DNA of 48,082 bases from positions 19,795 to 67,876 of the forward strand of contig PXRE01000028.1 of the NCBI GenBank assembly GCA_003021085.1, given 5' to 3'. The notes beneath the pieces are model-generated. The model did not search any database. It worked only from the letters and a program-made list of their open reading frames with translations, and was not told the origin of the DNA. This stretch comes from Halobacteriales archaeon QS_1_68_20 (GTDB taxonomy: Archaea; Halobacteriota; Halobacteria; Halobacteriales; PXRE01). Every line of letters begins with the position of its first letter. Position 1 is the stretch's first letter. The position numbers and the translations under genes are program-made. Below, piece by piece: positions 15,120-24,381 of this stretch.

Positions 15120-15457
15120 GTTCGGCCCGGTCGAGGACCCACGGTCCGGCGGCGTCTTCCGCACTGTTTTCGTTTCTATCGGCCGCCGACCGGTCGGTCC
15201 GTTCGCTCGTTCCGCCGCTCTGCTCCCACCGGCTCGGCTCTCCCAATCTCGGTCCTCACCGGCTCGGCTCCCACCGGCTCGGCTCCCCCAATCTCGGTCC
15301 CGGGTGGTCGCGCCCGGTCGACCCCGGGTGAGGTGGTCGTTCCAGGTCGTTGGCGGCGAAGAGAAACCGCCGCTTCAGGCTTTCCCCGGCGTGATACGCC
15401 GCCGCAGGACGCTCTCGATCCAAAACGTTGAAATTCGTAGTTTCGTTTCGAAGTATC
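15120..15457. other. Intergenic region with short tandem repeats
   Basis: This 338-base spacer holds the repeat block at 15227-15300 and, nearer the MATE gene, an AT-richer stretch (TTGAAATTCGTAGTTTCG) that may carry its promoter. No gene is evident on either strand. Confidence 0.6.
15227..15300. repeat. Tandem repeat block
   Basis: The 14-base unit CACCGGCTCGGCTC occurs at 15227, 15257 and 15272, and CCCAATCTCGGTCC occurs twice (ending at 15255 and 15300). Together they look like a 45-base unit duplicated with an internal 15-base copy. Confidence 0.8.
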
Positions 15458-16912
15458 GTGGACACCGAAGCGCCCGGCGATTCGATCACCGAGGGGAAGC
15501 TCCTCCGCCCCATGTTCGCGCTGGCGTGGCCCATCGTCGTCATCCAGTTGCTCCAGGTGGCGTACAACCTGGCGGACACGTTCTGGCTGGGCCGCCTCTC
15601 CGCGGACGCGGTGGGCGCGATCAGCGTCGCGTTCCCCCTGATCCTGCTGTTGATCTCCCTGGCGGCCGGGTTCACGTCGGCCGGGTCCATCCTCGTCGCG
15701 CAGTACACGGGGGCGGACAGCGAGCGGTCGGCCGGCAAGGTCGCCGGCCAGACGCTGTCGTTCGTGGCGATGCTCGCGGTGGGCCTGTCGATCCTGGGGT
15801 ACTTCGGGACCGGCGAGGCGCTGGCACTGTTGCCCAGTCAGGCCGACACCGGCGAGCAGGTCGTGCCGCTGGCGGCGGACTACCTCGAGGTGTTCTTCCT
15901 CGGGTTGCCCGCCCTGTTCGGCTTCTTCGTGTTCTCGGCGCTGATGCGCGGCTACGGCGACACCCAGACGCCCATGCGGGTCATGGTCGTCAGCGTCGCC
16001 ATCAACGTCGTCGTCGACCCCATCTTCATCTTCGGGTGGGGACCGGTTCCCGCGATGGGCATCGAGGGCGCGGCGGCGGCCACGGTCCTCTCGCGGGGGG
16101 TCGCCAGCGTCCTGGGGTTCTACGTGCTGTTCCGGACGTCGACCGGCCCGAACGTGGACCTCGGACACCTCTGGCCGGAACTTGACACCGTCCGTGACAT
16201 CGTCCGCCTGGGCGTCCCGACGGCGACCGAGCAGTCGATGAGCGCGCTGGCGATGCTCACCCTCACCGCGATGGTCGTCACGTTCGCGCCGCCGGTGGTC
16301 AGCGCCTACGGCCTCGGGAACCGCCTCATCTCGCTGGTGTTCCTGCCCGCGATGGGCCTGGGTCGGGCCACCAACACGATGGTCGGCCAGAACCTCGGCG
16401 CCCGCAAGGAGGAACGGGCAGAGCGGGCCGTCTGGCTGGCGGCGACGGTCGGCGCGGGCGTGATGCTCGCCGTCGCCGTAATCGCCGCGGTGTTCCCGGA
16501 TCCCATCGTCGGCGTCTTCATGGCGACGGGAACGCCGGAAGCCGCCGAGACTATCCGCTACGGTGCGGAGTACCTCCGGGTCCGCTCCGTCGAGTTCGCG
16601 TTCATCGGCGTCCTGCAGGTGGTGCTTGGCGCGTTCCGGGGCGCCGGCAACACCAAGACCGCGATGGGCTTCTCGTTCGTCGCGCTGTGGATCGGTCGCG
16701 TCCCCGTCGTCTACTACCTGGCGTTCGTCGCCGGGTGGGGCCAGATGGGCGTCTGGGTCGGCATGGCGCTGGGCAACGTCGTCGGCGCGATCGCCGCCAC
16801 GCTGTGGTTCACGCGTGGCACCTGGAAGGAGGCCATCGTCGACGAAGACCCGGACGAGGCAGGTCCCGAAGTCCCGTCGGGTAGCGTCGACGGCGAGAGC
16901 GTGGACGACTGA
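15458..16912 (+). CDS. MATE family efflux transporter
   Basis: From the GTG at 15458 the protein has 484 residues with about 12 membrane segments, in two MatE halves. The opening ITEGKLLRPMFALAWPIVVI and QVAYNLADTFWLGRLSADAV are the classic first helices; the repeat in the second half begins RDIVRLGVPTATEQSMSALA. MATE exporters move cationic drugs or metabolites outwards against sodium or protons. An in-frame TTG at 15428 would add ten residues but the GTG form matches the family. The acidic C terminus is typical of halophiles. Neighbouring genes do not reveal the substrate. Confidence 0.93.
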   Translation: MDTEAPGDSITEGKLLRPMFALAWPIVVIQLLQVAYNLADTFWLGRLSADAVGAISVAFPLILLLISLAAGFTSAGSILVAQYTGADSERSAGKVAGQTLSFVAMLAVGLSILGYFGTGEALALLPSQADTGEQVVPLAADYLEVFFLGLPALFGFFVFSALMRGYGDTQTPMRVMVVSVAINVVVDPIFIFGWGPVPAMGIEGAAAATVLSRGVASVLGFYVLFRTSTGPNVDLGHLWPELDTVRDIVRLGVPTATEQSMSALAMLTLTAMVVTFAPPVVSAYGLGNRLISLVFLPAMGLGRATNTMVGQNLGARKEERAERAVWLAATVGAGVMLAVAVIAAVFPDPIVGVFMATGTPEAAETIRYGAEYLRVRSVEFAFIGVLQVVLGAFRGAGNTKTAMGFSFVALWIGRVPVVYYLAFVAGWGQMGVWVGMALGNVVGAIAATLWFTRGTWKEAIVDEDPDEAGPEVPSGSVDGESVDD

Positions 16913-17013
16913 CCGTTGTTCCCGGCGCGTGCCTGAGGCCGGGCCTATCCCCGCGAGCGACACGCTCTCGGGGAAAGCATTACCCGCCGGCCCGTCCAAC
17001 CCCATGGCAAACG

Positions 17014-18024
17014 ATGTCAGAGAGACGGGACCCGGTCGAGCGTGGGGCCGACGATTCACGGGACCTCTACGACGTGGCGACCTGGGAGCGCCGGACGGCA
17101 GTCGACGCCATCGCGGTGTTCGTCTACGGCCTCGTCGGCTTTCTCACGCGGGCGGCGGTGGTGGGCCTCGCGCTCGCCATCTTCCTGGCGATCATCGTCC
17201 AGGGCGGCCTCGCCCTGGTGCTCGAGGACCCCCTGATCCTCGTCCTCGTCGCCTTCTCGGCCCTGCCGGCGCTGGCGCTGGCGTGGTACGTCCGGCGCGC
17301 GGACGCGACCCGGGCGGAACCGCTGTGGTTGCTGGTGGCGACGTTCCTGCTTGGCGTGCTGTTCGCCACGTTCGCCGCGGTGCTGAACACCCTGGTGATG
17401 CCGCTGTTCGCCGGCCTCGGCGCGCTGGCGCTACCGCTGTTTTTCCTGCTCGTGGTCGGGCCAGTGGAGGAGACGGTCAAGTTGCTGGCGGTCCGGCTGT
17501 ACGCCTTCCGGAGCAGTCGGTTCGACGCCGTCGTCGACGGCGCGGTGTACGGCGCGTTCGCGGGCCTGGGGTTCGCCACCATCGAGAACTTCATCTACAT
17601 CACCCGCATCGTCGGCCAGTCGGGCGAACTCGCCATCGTCGGCGCGGGCGGGGGCATCGCCACGGTCCGGGCGCTGGCCGGGCCGGGCCACGTCATCTAC
17701 TCGGCCATCGCGGGCTACTACCTCGGACTGGCGAAGTTCAACCGCCGCAACCGCGGCCCCATCGTCGTCAAGGGCCTGCTGATCGCGGTGCTGGTCCACG
17801 CCGGCTACAACGTCCTCTCGGGGGTCGCCCCCGGCGCCCTCGCCGCGCTCGTCCCCGGCGTCGGGACGTTCGCCGCGTTCGTCGTCTTCATACTCGTCTA
17901 CGACGGCGTCTTCGCGTACTACCTCTACCGGAAACTCCGCCGGTACGGCGAGGCCTTCAGGGCCGTGCGTGGCCGTCGCGGCGACCGCGACCCCGCATCG
18001 GAACTCACGGAGTTCGACCCGTAG
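17014..18024 (+). CDS. PrsW-family intramembrane glutamic protease
   Basis: The 336-residue protein has about eight membrane segments. The PrsW signature is present: VGPVEETVKLLAVR with the adjacent glutamates E152 and E153 and K156, then AGLGFATIENFIYI, GPGHVIYSAIAGYYLGLAK and LVHAGYN, each bringing a conserved polar residue into the membrane. In Bacillus PrsW starts cleavage of an anti-sigma factor; archaeal relatives belong to the wider CAAX-protease-like superfamily and their substrates are unknown. The start ATG lies about 100 bases after the MATE stop. A pair of hairpins directly after the stop may end transcription. Confidence 0.88.
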   Translation: MSERRDPVERGADDSRDLYDVATWERRTAVDAIAVFVYGLVGFLTRAAVVGLALAIFLAIIVQGGLALVLEDPLILVLVAFSALPALALAWYVRRADATRAEPLWLLVATFLLGVLFATFAAVLNTLVMPLFAGLGALALPLFFLLVVGPVEETVKLLAVRLYAFRSSRFDAVVDGAVYGAFAGLGFATIENFIYITRIVGQSGELAIVGAGGGIATVRALAGPGHVIYSAIAGYYLGLAKFNRRNRGPIVVKGLLIAVLVHAGYNVLSGVAPGALAALVPGVGTFAAFVVFILVYDGVFAYYLYRKLRRYGEAFRAVRGRRGDRDPASELTEFDP

Positions 18025-18026
18025 CC

Positions 18027-18094
18027 GGGCGGCCGGACGCACTACCCGAACGGTAGTGTCGGGCGGCCGGACGCACTACCCGAACGGTAGTGTC
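18027..18094. repeat. Perfect 34-base tandem duplication, each with a hairpin (possible double terminator)
   Basis: Bases 18027-18060 and 18061-18094 are identical. Each contains CACTACC (18040-18046 in copy 1) and GGTAGTG (18052-18058) separated by CGAAC, a 7-base-pair hairpin. The location two bases after the PrsW stop suggests a transcription end signal, though a T-rich tract is absent. Confidence 0.85.
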
Positions 18095-18178
18095 GGACCC
18101 CCCGTCTCCCCCTCGACCGGGAACGCTGTCGGGCCGCGGTCGACAGGTTCACGGCGTCCCGGGCCCTGAAACCGGGCA

Positions 18179-18994
18179 ATGCCTACCCTCGACACCGGCG
18201 AGGTCACTATCCACTACCGGAGCCGCGGGAACGGCTGGCCGCTGGTCTTCCTCCACGGCGGCTGGCTGGACGGCGACCTGTGGCGCCCGCAACTGGAGCA
18301 CTTCGCCGACGACTTCCGCGTCGTGACGGTCGACTGCCGCGGCCATGGCGAGTCCGGCGACGGCGACGAGTACGGAATCGACGTGCTGGCCGACGACCTC
18401 GAAGCCCTGCTGGACGGCCTGGGCCTGGCCAACCCCGTGGTCGTCGGCCTCTCGATGGGCGGCCTCGTCGCCCAGCAGTTCGCCGCCGACCACCCCGACC
18501 GCGTCGCCGGACTGGTGCTGGCCAGCACCGTGACCTCGGTGCCGCCGATTCCGATGACGGACCTCCAGAAGCACCTGCTCGTCCCGAAACCGGGCTACCA
18601 CGCCGCCGTCCGGACGATGGGGCCGCGGGCGTACTTCCGGATGCTGTTGAACTGGGTGGAGTCACTGGAGGGGCGCTGGCTCGCGGAGACGCCCGAGGCC
18701 CGCGAGTACGCCCTCGACGCCGTCGGCGGGTTCGGCGCCGACGGCTTCCTGCAGGTGCTCGACGCCCTCTACGAGTTCGAGGCGCCCGACCTCCCCGAGG
18801 TCCCGGCGGCGGTCGTCCACGGCGACGGCGAGGCCGGTCCCGTCGTCCGCCACTGCGACGCGCTGGCCGACCGCCTGGACGCACCCCGGACGGTCGTCCC
18901 GGACGCGGCCCACCTCGCCAACCGGGACAACCCCGCCGCGTTCAACGGCGCGCTGGCGGAGTTCCTCGACGAGCAGGTGACGGTCTCGGTCTGA
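18179..18994 (+). CDS. Alpha/beta-hydrolase
   Basis: The 271-residue protein has oxyanion HGG at 26-28, the nucleophile elbow GLSMGG with Ser92, an Asp near VVHGDGE and the late catalytic His at about 245 (DAAHLANRDNP). The pattern VDCRGHGESG after the second strand is typical for the large family of esterases, lactonases and C-C hydrolases. A cap region sits between residues 120 and 200. The substrate cannot be predicted. It is an independent gene following the hairpin pair. Confidence 0.88.
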   Translation: MPTLDTGEVTIHYRSRGNGWPLVFLHGGWLDGDLWRPQLEHFADDFRVVTVDCRGHGESGDGDEYGIDVLADDLEALLDGLGLANPVVVGLSMGGLVAQQFAADHPDRVAGLVLASTVTSVPPIPMTDLQKHLLVPKPGYHAAVRTMGPRAYFRMLLNWVESLEGRWLAETPEAREYALDAVGGFGADGFLQVLDALYEFEAPDLPEVPAAVVHGDGEAGPVVRHCDALADRLDAPRTVVPDAAHLANRDNPAAFNGALAEFLDEQVTVSV

Positions 18995-19017
18995 CGCAGA
19001 ATAGTTCGAGCGACGGC

Positions 19018-19027
19018 AAAATATATT
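19018..19027 (+). promoter_or_regulatory. TATA box of the DUF7342 regulator
   Basis: AAAATATATT is centred about 29 bases before the GTG start at 19052, consistent with a leaderless transcript, and lies in an otherwise GC-rich spacer. Confidence 0.6.
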
Positions 19028-19051
19028 CCGCAATGGGCCGTACAGGCAAGT

Positions 19052-19603
19052 GTGACCAGCGACGACCCACCGGTGGACCCGGACGACGACGGTCCGCCGA
19101 CCGACCTCACTGACCTCGCGTCGGAGTGGGAGGACGTCCTCGCGGGGCAGTCGACCCGCGACCGGGTGTACGGCGTGGCCGTGCAACTGTACGAACCGAC
19201 GCGGGTCCGTGCGGTGGCCGAGCGGGCCGATGTCTCCAAGGAGACCGCCCGGGACTACCTCCGGTGGTTCGCGGACGTCGGGATGGTCGACCAGGTGGCG
19301 GAGTCGCCCGACACCTTCGTCCGCAACGAGTCGTACTTCCGCTGGCGGCGGGTCCAGAAACTGCGGGAACTGTCCCCCGAGGAACGCCGCGAGCGGGTCG
19401 AGCACCTGACGGAACGCGAGCGCGAGTTCCGCGAGACCTACGACGCCGACGGCCCGGACGCGGTCGACGCGGTCGAACACGCGGACTACGCGGACGTCGA
19501 AGCCGTCTGGGACGACCTCGACGAGTGGCGGACCGTCCGGCGGCGACTCCGCGAACTCGACCGCGCACGACGTGACCGGGACTCTGGCGAGGCACCGGCC
19601 TGA
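19052..19603 (+). CDS. DUF7342 helix-turn-helix regulator
   Basis: The 183-residue protein carries an N-terminal winged helix with the family phrase WEDVLAGQSTRDRVYGVAVQ, followed by RVRAVAERADVSKETARDYL (recognition helix) and RWFADVGMVDQVAESPDTF. A long acidic, helical C-terminal half (ERVEHLTEREREFRETY and RRRLRELDRARRD) probably dimerises. These haloarchaeal regulators are common; targets are not known. The GTG start agrees with the TATA box. Three bases after its stop a 33-codon frame begins, so the two may form an operon. Confidence 0.8.
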   Translation: MTSDDPPVDPDDDGPPTDLTDLASEWEDVLAGQSTRDRVYGVAVQLYEPTRVRAVAERADVSKETARDYLRWFADVGMVDQVAESPDTFVRNESYFRWRRVQKLRELSPEERRERVEHLTEREREFRETYDADGPDAVDAVEHADYADVEAVWDDLDEWRTVRRRLRELDRARRDRDSGEAPA

Positions 19604-19606
19604 GCG

Positions 19607-19708
19607 ATGGCCGTCGACCGCGAGTGCCCCGACGACTGCTTCGACGTGCTGTCGGTCGTGCTGGAAGAAGTAGATTCCCGGCTCGGCGAGGTATGGGCGG
19701 ACGAATAG
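19607..19708 (+). CDS. Possible 33-residue CPDDC protein
   Basis: The frame reads MAVDRECPDDCFDVLSVVLE and then EVDSRLGEVWADE. It is acidic, has GC-rich third positions and starts three bases after the regulator stop, all favouring real coding. The two cysteines could bind metal. It ends one base before the stop of the convergent carboxypeptidase gene. Such short frames also arise by chance, so confidence is limited. Confidence 0.4.
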   Translation: MAVDRECPDDCFDVLSVVLEEVDSRLGEVWADE

Positions 19709-19709
19709 A

Positions 19710-21197
19710 TTAGAGCCCGTACAGGTCGGTGTACTTCTCTTTGGCGTACTCGACGAAGTAGTCCGCAGTGAGCGGTTCGCCCGTGGCCACCTCGATCAGT
19801 TCGTCGGCCGGGTACCGCCGGCCGTGGCGGTGGACGTGCTCGCGCAACCACTCCCGGATCGGTTCGAACTCGCCCTCGCGGATCAGGGCGTCCACGTCGA
19901 GGTCTTCGCGCATCGCCGCGTCAAGTTGCGCGGCCAGCACCGACCCGATGGTGTACGCCTGGAAGGCGGCGAATCCCTCGGTCCAGTGGACGTCCTGCAG
20001 GCACCCTTCGGCATCCGTCTCCGGGCTCACCCCCAGGTACCACTCCATCCTGTCGTTCCAGGCCCGGGGAATTTCGTCGACCGCCAGGTTGCCCGCCACG
20101 AACTCCCGGCCGACCTCGAACCGGACGAGGACGTGGAGGTGGTAGGTGAGTTCGTCCGCCTCGACGCGGATCAGGTTCTCCGGGTAGATGCGGTTGACCG
20201 CCTCGTAGGCCTCGTCGACGCTCACGTCCGACAGTTGCGGGAACCGGTCTCGCATCTCGGGCAGGATCAGTTCCCAGAACGGGCGCGACCGGCCGACGTG
20301 GTTCTCCCAGAACCGGGCCTGGGACTCGTGGACGCCCAGCGACTGGGCCTCGCCGAGCGGACTGCCGTACTCCTCGTCGGGGAGTCCGAGCTGGTAGAGG
20401 CCGTGCCCGAACTCGTGGACGGTCCCGAGCAGGCCGTCGACCACGTCGTCCTCGTTGAACCGGGTGGTGATCCGGCAGTCGTACTGGTTGCCGACGGTGA
20501 ACGGGTGCGCCGAGCGGTCGAGGCGGGTCCGCTCGGGGTCGAAGCCCAGCGTCTCCAGCACCTCCTTGCTGAACTCGAACTGCTCGTCCTCGTCGTAGGG
20601 GCCCTGCGCCTCGAACGGCGACGCCGGGGCGTCGCCGCGCTCGCGGATCTCCTCGATCAGCGGCACGAGGTCGGACTTGATGCGGTCGAAGATGCGCTCG
20701 ACCGTCTCGATGGAGAGGTCGGGTTCGTCGTCCTCGTGCATGACCGCGAAGGGGTCGGCGTCGGGGTCGACGTGCCCGGCGCGCTCGACCTGGAGGTCGC
20801 GGATTCGCTCCAGCGTCGGCGCGAACTGCTCGAAGTCGTCCTCCTCCCTGGCTCGCTCCCAGACCTGCTGGGCCTCCGAACTCGTCCGGGAGATCTCCTC
20901 GACCAGGTCGGCGGGCACCTCCGCCTCGCGCTCGTAGTCGTGGCGGATCTCCTGGACGACGGCCTGCTGTCGCTCGTCCGGATCGTTCGCCTCGACCGCG
21001 TCCAGTAACTCCCCCAGTTCGGGGTCGGTCCGGCGCTCGTGCTGGAGCGCCGACACCGTCGACATCTGCTGGGCACGGGCGGGCGTACCGCCGTCGGGCA
21101 TCGTCACCTGTTGGTCCCACCCGAGTACCATCCTCGCCTGCTCCAGGTCGGTGATCGTCTGGTACCGTTCGAGCAACCTTTCGTAGGCGTCGTTCAT
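19710..21197 (-). CDS. Carboxypeptidase M32 (thermostable carboxypeptidase Taq type), copy 1
   Basis: The 495-residue metalloprotease contains the M32 zinc motif HEFGHGLY at residues 261-268 and later landmarks HESQARFWENHVGRSRPFWE and RVEADELTYHLHVLVRFEVG. The first has the downstream Glu and the others line the groove. M32 enzymes remove C-terminal residues of many peptides. The protein is close to normal size for the family. The ATG at 21197 is preceded on its strand by AATAAAAGTC near 21212-21221, a likely TATA element. A paralogue lies 5.7 kb downstream (26867-28375); mutS is divergent. Confidence 0.95.
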   Translation of the reverse strand: MNDAYERLLERYQTITDLEQARMVLGWDQQVTMPDGGTPARAQQMSTVSALQHERRTDPELGELLDAVEANDPDERQQAVVQEIRHDYEREAEVPADLVEEISRTSSEAQQVWERAREEDDFEQFAPTLERIRDLQVERAGHVDPDADPFAVMHEDDEPDLSIETVERIFDRIKSDLVPLIEEIRERGDAPASPFEAQGPYDEDEQFEFSKEVLETLGFDPERTRLDRSAHPFTVGNQYDCRITTRFNEDDVVDGLLGTVHEFGHGLYQLGLPDEEYGSPLGEAQSLGVHESQARFWENHVGRSRPFWELILPEMRDRFPQLSDVSVDEAYEAVNRIYPENLIRVEADELTYHLHVLVRFEVGREFVAGNLAVDEIPRAWNDRMEWYLGVSPETDAEGCLQDVHWTEGFAAFQAYTIGSVLAAQLDAAMREDLDVDALIREGEFEPIREWLREHVHRHGRRYPADELIEVATGEPLTADYFVEYAKEKYTDLYGL

Positions 21198-21328
21198 AGT
21201 TCAATTCTTTTGACTTTTATTATCAACCCTTGGTATCGTGATGAATTTGGGCCGACCGCGCCCGGCGTCCCGCCAGGGTCCGCCAGCGCAGCGAGGGATA
21301 TTTCCCGCCGGAGCGCCGCCGGTCGGGT

Positions 21329-24063
21329 ATGGACGCCGCGCTGGGGCCGCCCGAGAAGATGGCCGAACGCCGGGACGAACTGACGCCGATGGTGCGCCAG
21401 TACGTGGAGGCCTGCGAGCGCTACGACGACTGCCTGGTCCTGTTTCACTCGGCGACTTCTACAAGGTGTTCTGCGAGGCCGCCCGGACCGTCTCCCGCTG
21501 TTGCGAACTCACGCTCACCACCCGCGAGGACTCCACCGGCGAGTACGACATGACCGGCATCCCGGTCGACAACGCCGAGCCCTACGTCGAGACGCTACTG
21601 GACGCCGGCTTCAGGGTCGCCATCGCCGAACAGGTCGAGGACCCCGGGGAGGTCTCCGGCGTCGCGGACCGCCGGGTCACCCGCGTCGTCACCCCGGGGA
21701 CGCTCACCGAGGACGAACTGCTGGACGGCGACGGCCACAACTTCGTCGCCTGCCTGGCGCGTGAGGGGAGCGACGACCGCCGGGCGGACCGCTACGGCCT
21801 CGCCCTGCTGGACGTCTCGACCGGCGACTGCTACGTCACCGCGGTCGAGGGCGTCGGGGCCGTCCGCGATGAGGCCGGGCGGTTCGCGCCGGCCGAGGCC
21901 GTCGTCGGCCCAGGCGTGGACGAGGACCTTGCCCCGGAGGCGTTCGGCCCGGACTGCCCGGTGACGGCCCACGATCCCGCGACGTTCGACCGCCCGGCCG
22001 CCAGCCAGCGAATGCGGGCCTACTTCGGGTCCTCGGGCGCCGACCTGGCGACCGACGCCGAGGGCCGGGCTTGCGGCGCCTTGCTGGCGTACGCGGAGTA
22101 CGCCCGGGGCGGCGCCGTCGAGCACGCCCGCGACGGAGACGACGCCGACGACGGGACCGGCGCCCGCCTCGGGTACATCAACCACCTCACCCGCTACGAC
22201 CCCCGGGAGTACGTCCTGCTGGACGCGGTGGCCCTGCGGAGCCTCGAACTGTTCGAGCGCCGGGCCGTCAGGGGCGTCGAAGGCGCCGCCCTGGTCGACG
22301 TCCTCGACGAGACGGCGTCCGCGCTGGGCCGCCGGGAACTGACCGACTGGCTCCGGCGACCCCTGCTGGACACCGACCGGATCGAGGCGCGCCACGACGC
22401 CGTCGAGGAACTGGTGGGCGACGTCCGGACCCGCGAGCGCCTCCACGAGCGCCTGGCGGACGTCTACGACCTGGAGCGACTCATCTCGCGGGTCTCCCGC
22501 GGCCGGGCGAACGCCCGTGACCTCCGGTCGCTGATGGCGACGCTGGACCTCGTGCCCGAGGTGAAGGCCGACCTCGCGGACGCCGACGCCGACCCGCTGG
22601 TCGACCTCCGGGCGGCCCTGGACGAACTGGCGGACGTCCGCGAACGCATCGGGAACGCCATCGTGGAGGACCCGCCGGTAGAGTTGACCGAGGGCGGCGT
22701 CGTCGCCGAGGGCTACAGCGACGAACTCGACGGCCTCCGGGAGACCGAGCGCGCGGGCAAGGCGTGGATCGAGGACCTGCAGGCGCGCGAGCGCGAGCGC
22801 ACCGGCATCGACAACCTCCGGGTCGGCCACAACGCCGTCCACGGCTACTACATCGAGGTCACCGACGCCAACGTCGATAAGGTCCCCGAGGACTACCGCC
22901 GCCGGCAGACGCTGAAGAACGCCGAGCGGTACTACACGCCCGAACTGAAGGCCCGCGAGGACGAGATTCTCCGCGCGGAGGGCCGTGCGGACGACCTGGA
23001 GTACCGACTGTTCCGGGAGGTCCGGGACGCCGTCGCCGCCGAGACCGAGCGCGTGCAGGACGTGGCGGCCGCGCTGGCCTCGCTGGACGCCCTCGTCTCG
23101 CTCGCGGAGGTCGCCGCCCGGTACGACTACGTCCGCCCCGAGGTCGGTGCGGACGGCTTCGACATCGAGGCGGGCCGGCACCCCGTCGTGGAACGCACCC
23201 AGGAGTCGTTCGTCCCCAACGACGCGGGGTTCGACCGCGGCGAGGTGACCGTCCTCACCGGGCCGAACATGAGCGGCAAGTCCACGTACATGCGCCAGGT
23301 CGCGCTGATCGCTATCCTGGCACAGGCGGGGAGTTTCGTCCCCGCCGTCGATGCCCGCCTGCCCGTGGTCGACCGGGTGTTCACCCGGGTCGGCGCCAGC
23401 GACGACATCGCCGGTGGGCAGTCCACCTTCATGGTCGAGATGACCGAACTCGCCGAGATCCTCCGGTCGGCCACCGCGGACTCGCTGGTTCTGCTGGACG
23501 AGGTCGGCCGGGGCACCTCGACGACGGACGGCCTGGCCCTGGCCCGCGCGGTCACCGAGTACGTCCACGACGAGGTGGGGGCGACCACCCTCTTCGCCAC
23601 CCACCACCACGAACTGACCGAGACGGCCGCCGACCTGCCGCGGGCGCGCAACGTCCACTTCTCGGCCGAGCAGGTCGACGGCGAGGTGGTCTTCGACCAC
23701 GAGATCCAGGAGGGCGCCGGCACCGCGTCCTACGGCGTCGAGGTGGCCAGCGAGGCGGGCGTCCCCGACACCGTGGTAGAGCGCGCCCGGGAACTGATCG
23801 ACGGGGACGGAGAGGCGGCGTCGGACGACCGCCCGCGGGGAGTCGACCGGTCGGCGGCCGCGAACGCATCCACCGACCGCAACGACAGCGCGACGGCGCG
23901 GACCGACACCGTGGCCGACCGTGGCGCCCGGGCGGCCGACGGCGTCGGGGACCTCGCCGCGGTGGTCGACCGCCTGAAGGGGGTCGACCTCGCGGACACG
24001 ACGCCGCTGGAGGCGCTGAACCTGCTCGCGGAACTGCAGGATCAGGTGGGGGATGCGAGCTAA
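21329..24063 (+). pseudogene. mutS: DNA mismatch repair protein MutS, frame broken near codon 40
   Basis: The start is clear: ATG 21329, [20 protein letters not shown], then DCLVLF. At 21447-21448 (TTTCACTCGG) one base is missing; adding it gives [17 protein letters not shown] and the frame continues for the rest of the gene. Repaired length is about 911 residues: mismatch-binding domain, connector, lever and clamp, then the ABC ATPase with P-loop [16 protein letters not shown] near residue 644, [18 protein letters not shown] and [10 protein letters not shown] 60-residue disordered linker and the C-terminal helix-turn-helix ([16 protein letters not shown]) end the protein. The mismatch-reading F-x-E motif reads F-Y-K here. 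Without repair, translation could only start at an in-frame codon downstream or at 21238 with a meaningless N terminus. Confidence 0.92.
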
Positions 24064-24381
24064 CCACGAATACTTCGGTCGGATGGCCGACGAGCGTCCG
24101 GACGGTAGCTGCGTGATTCTCCGATTGAGGGACTCTATTAGAGCGTCGAGCGGGGTGGACTTCCCCACTTCCGATGACCTAGAAGGTCGAGTGGAGTGAT
24201 TTAGTTCGGCGAATGAAGTCATTGAATACTCTACATTCATCCGCGAAATTCGAGGCCGAAGATTCCACAGATCAGTTATTAGTTTTCTGTTGGAAACTAA
24301 TCAACCCCGTGCCCTCAGTGAGTTCTTCCTCCCAACTGCTGAACTTGCTCGCGGAACTGAAAGCGGAGTTCGAAGAGCAGC
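24064..24381. other. AT-rich spacer after mutS with a MutS-like relic
   Basis: About 318 bases, noticeably more AT-rich than the surroundings from 24110 to 24350. Near its end the plus strand encodes QLLNLLAELKAEFEEQL, similar to the MutS C terminus [11 protein letters not shown], and 21 of 22 bases match there. The relic has no complete domain. Confidence 0.55.

Noticed and set aside
15176..17059. A long His/Arg-rich minus-strand frame opposite the MATE gene
   Set aside because: Shadow frame with repetitive polar composition; the plus strand gives a twelve-helix MATE protein.
21595..24240. An 881-residue minus-strand protein opposite mutS
   Set aside because: Composition is that of a shadow frame and the plus strand encodes unmistakable MutS motifs.
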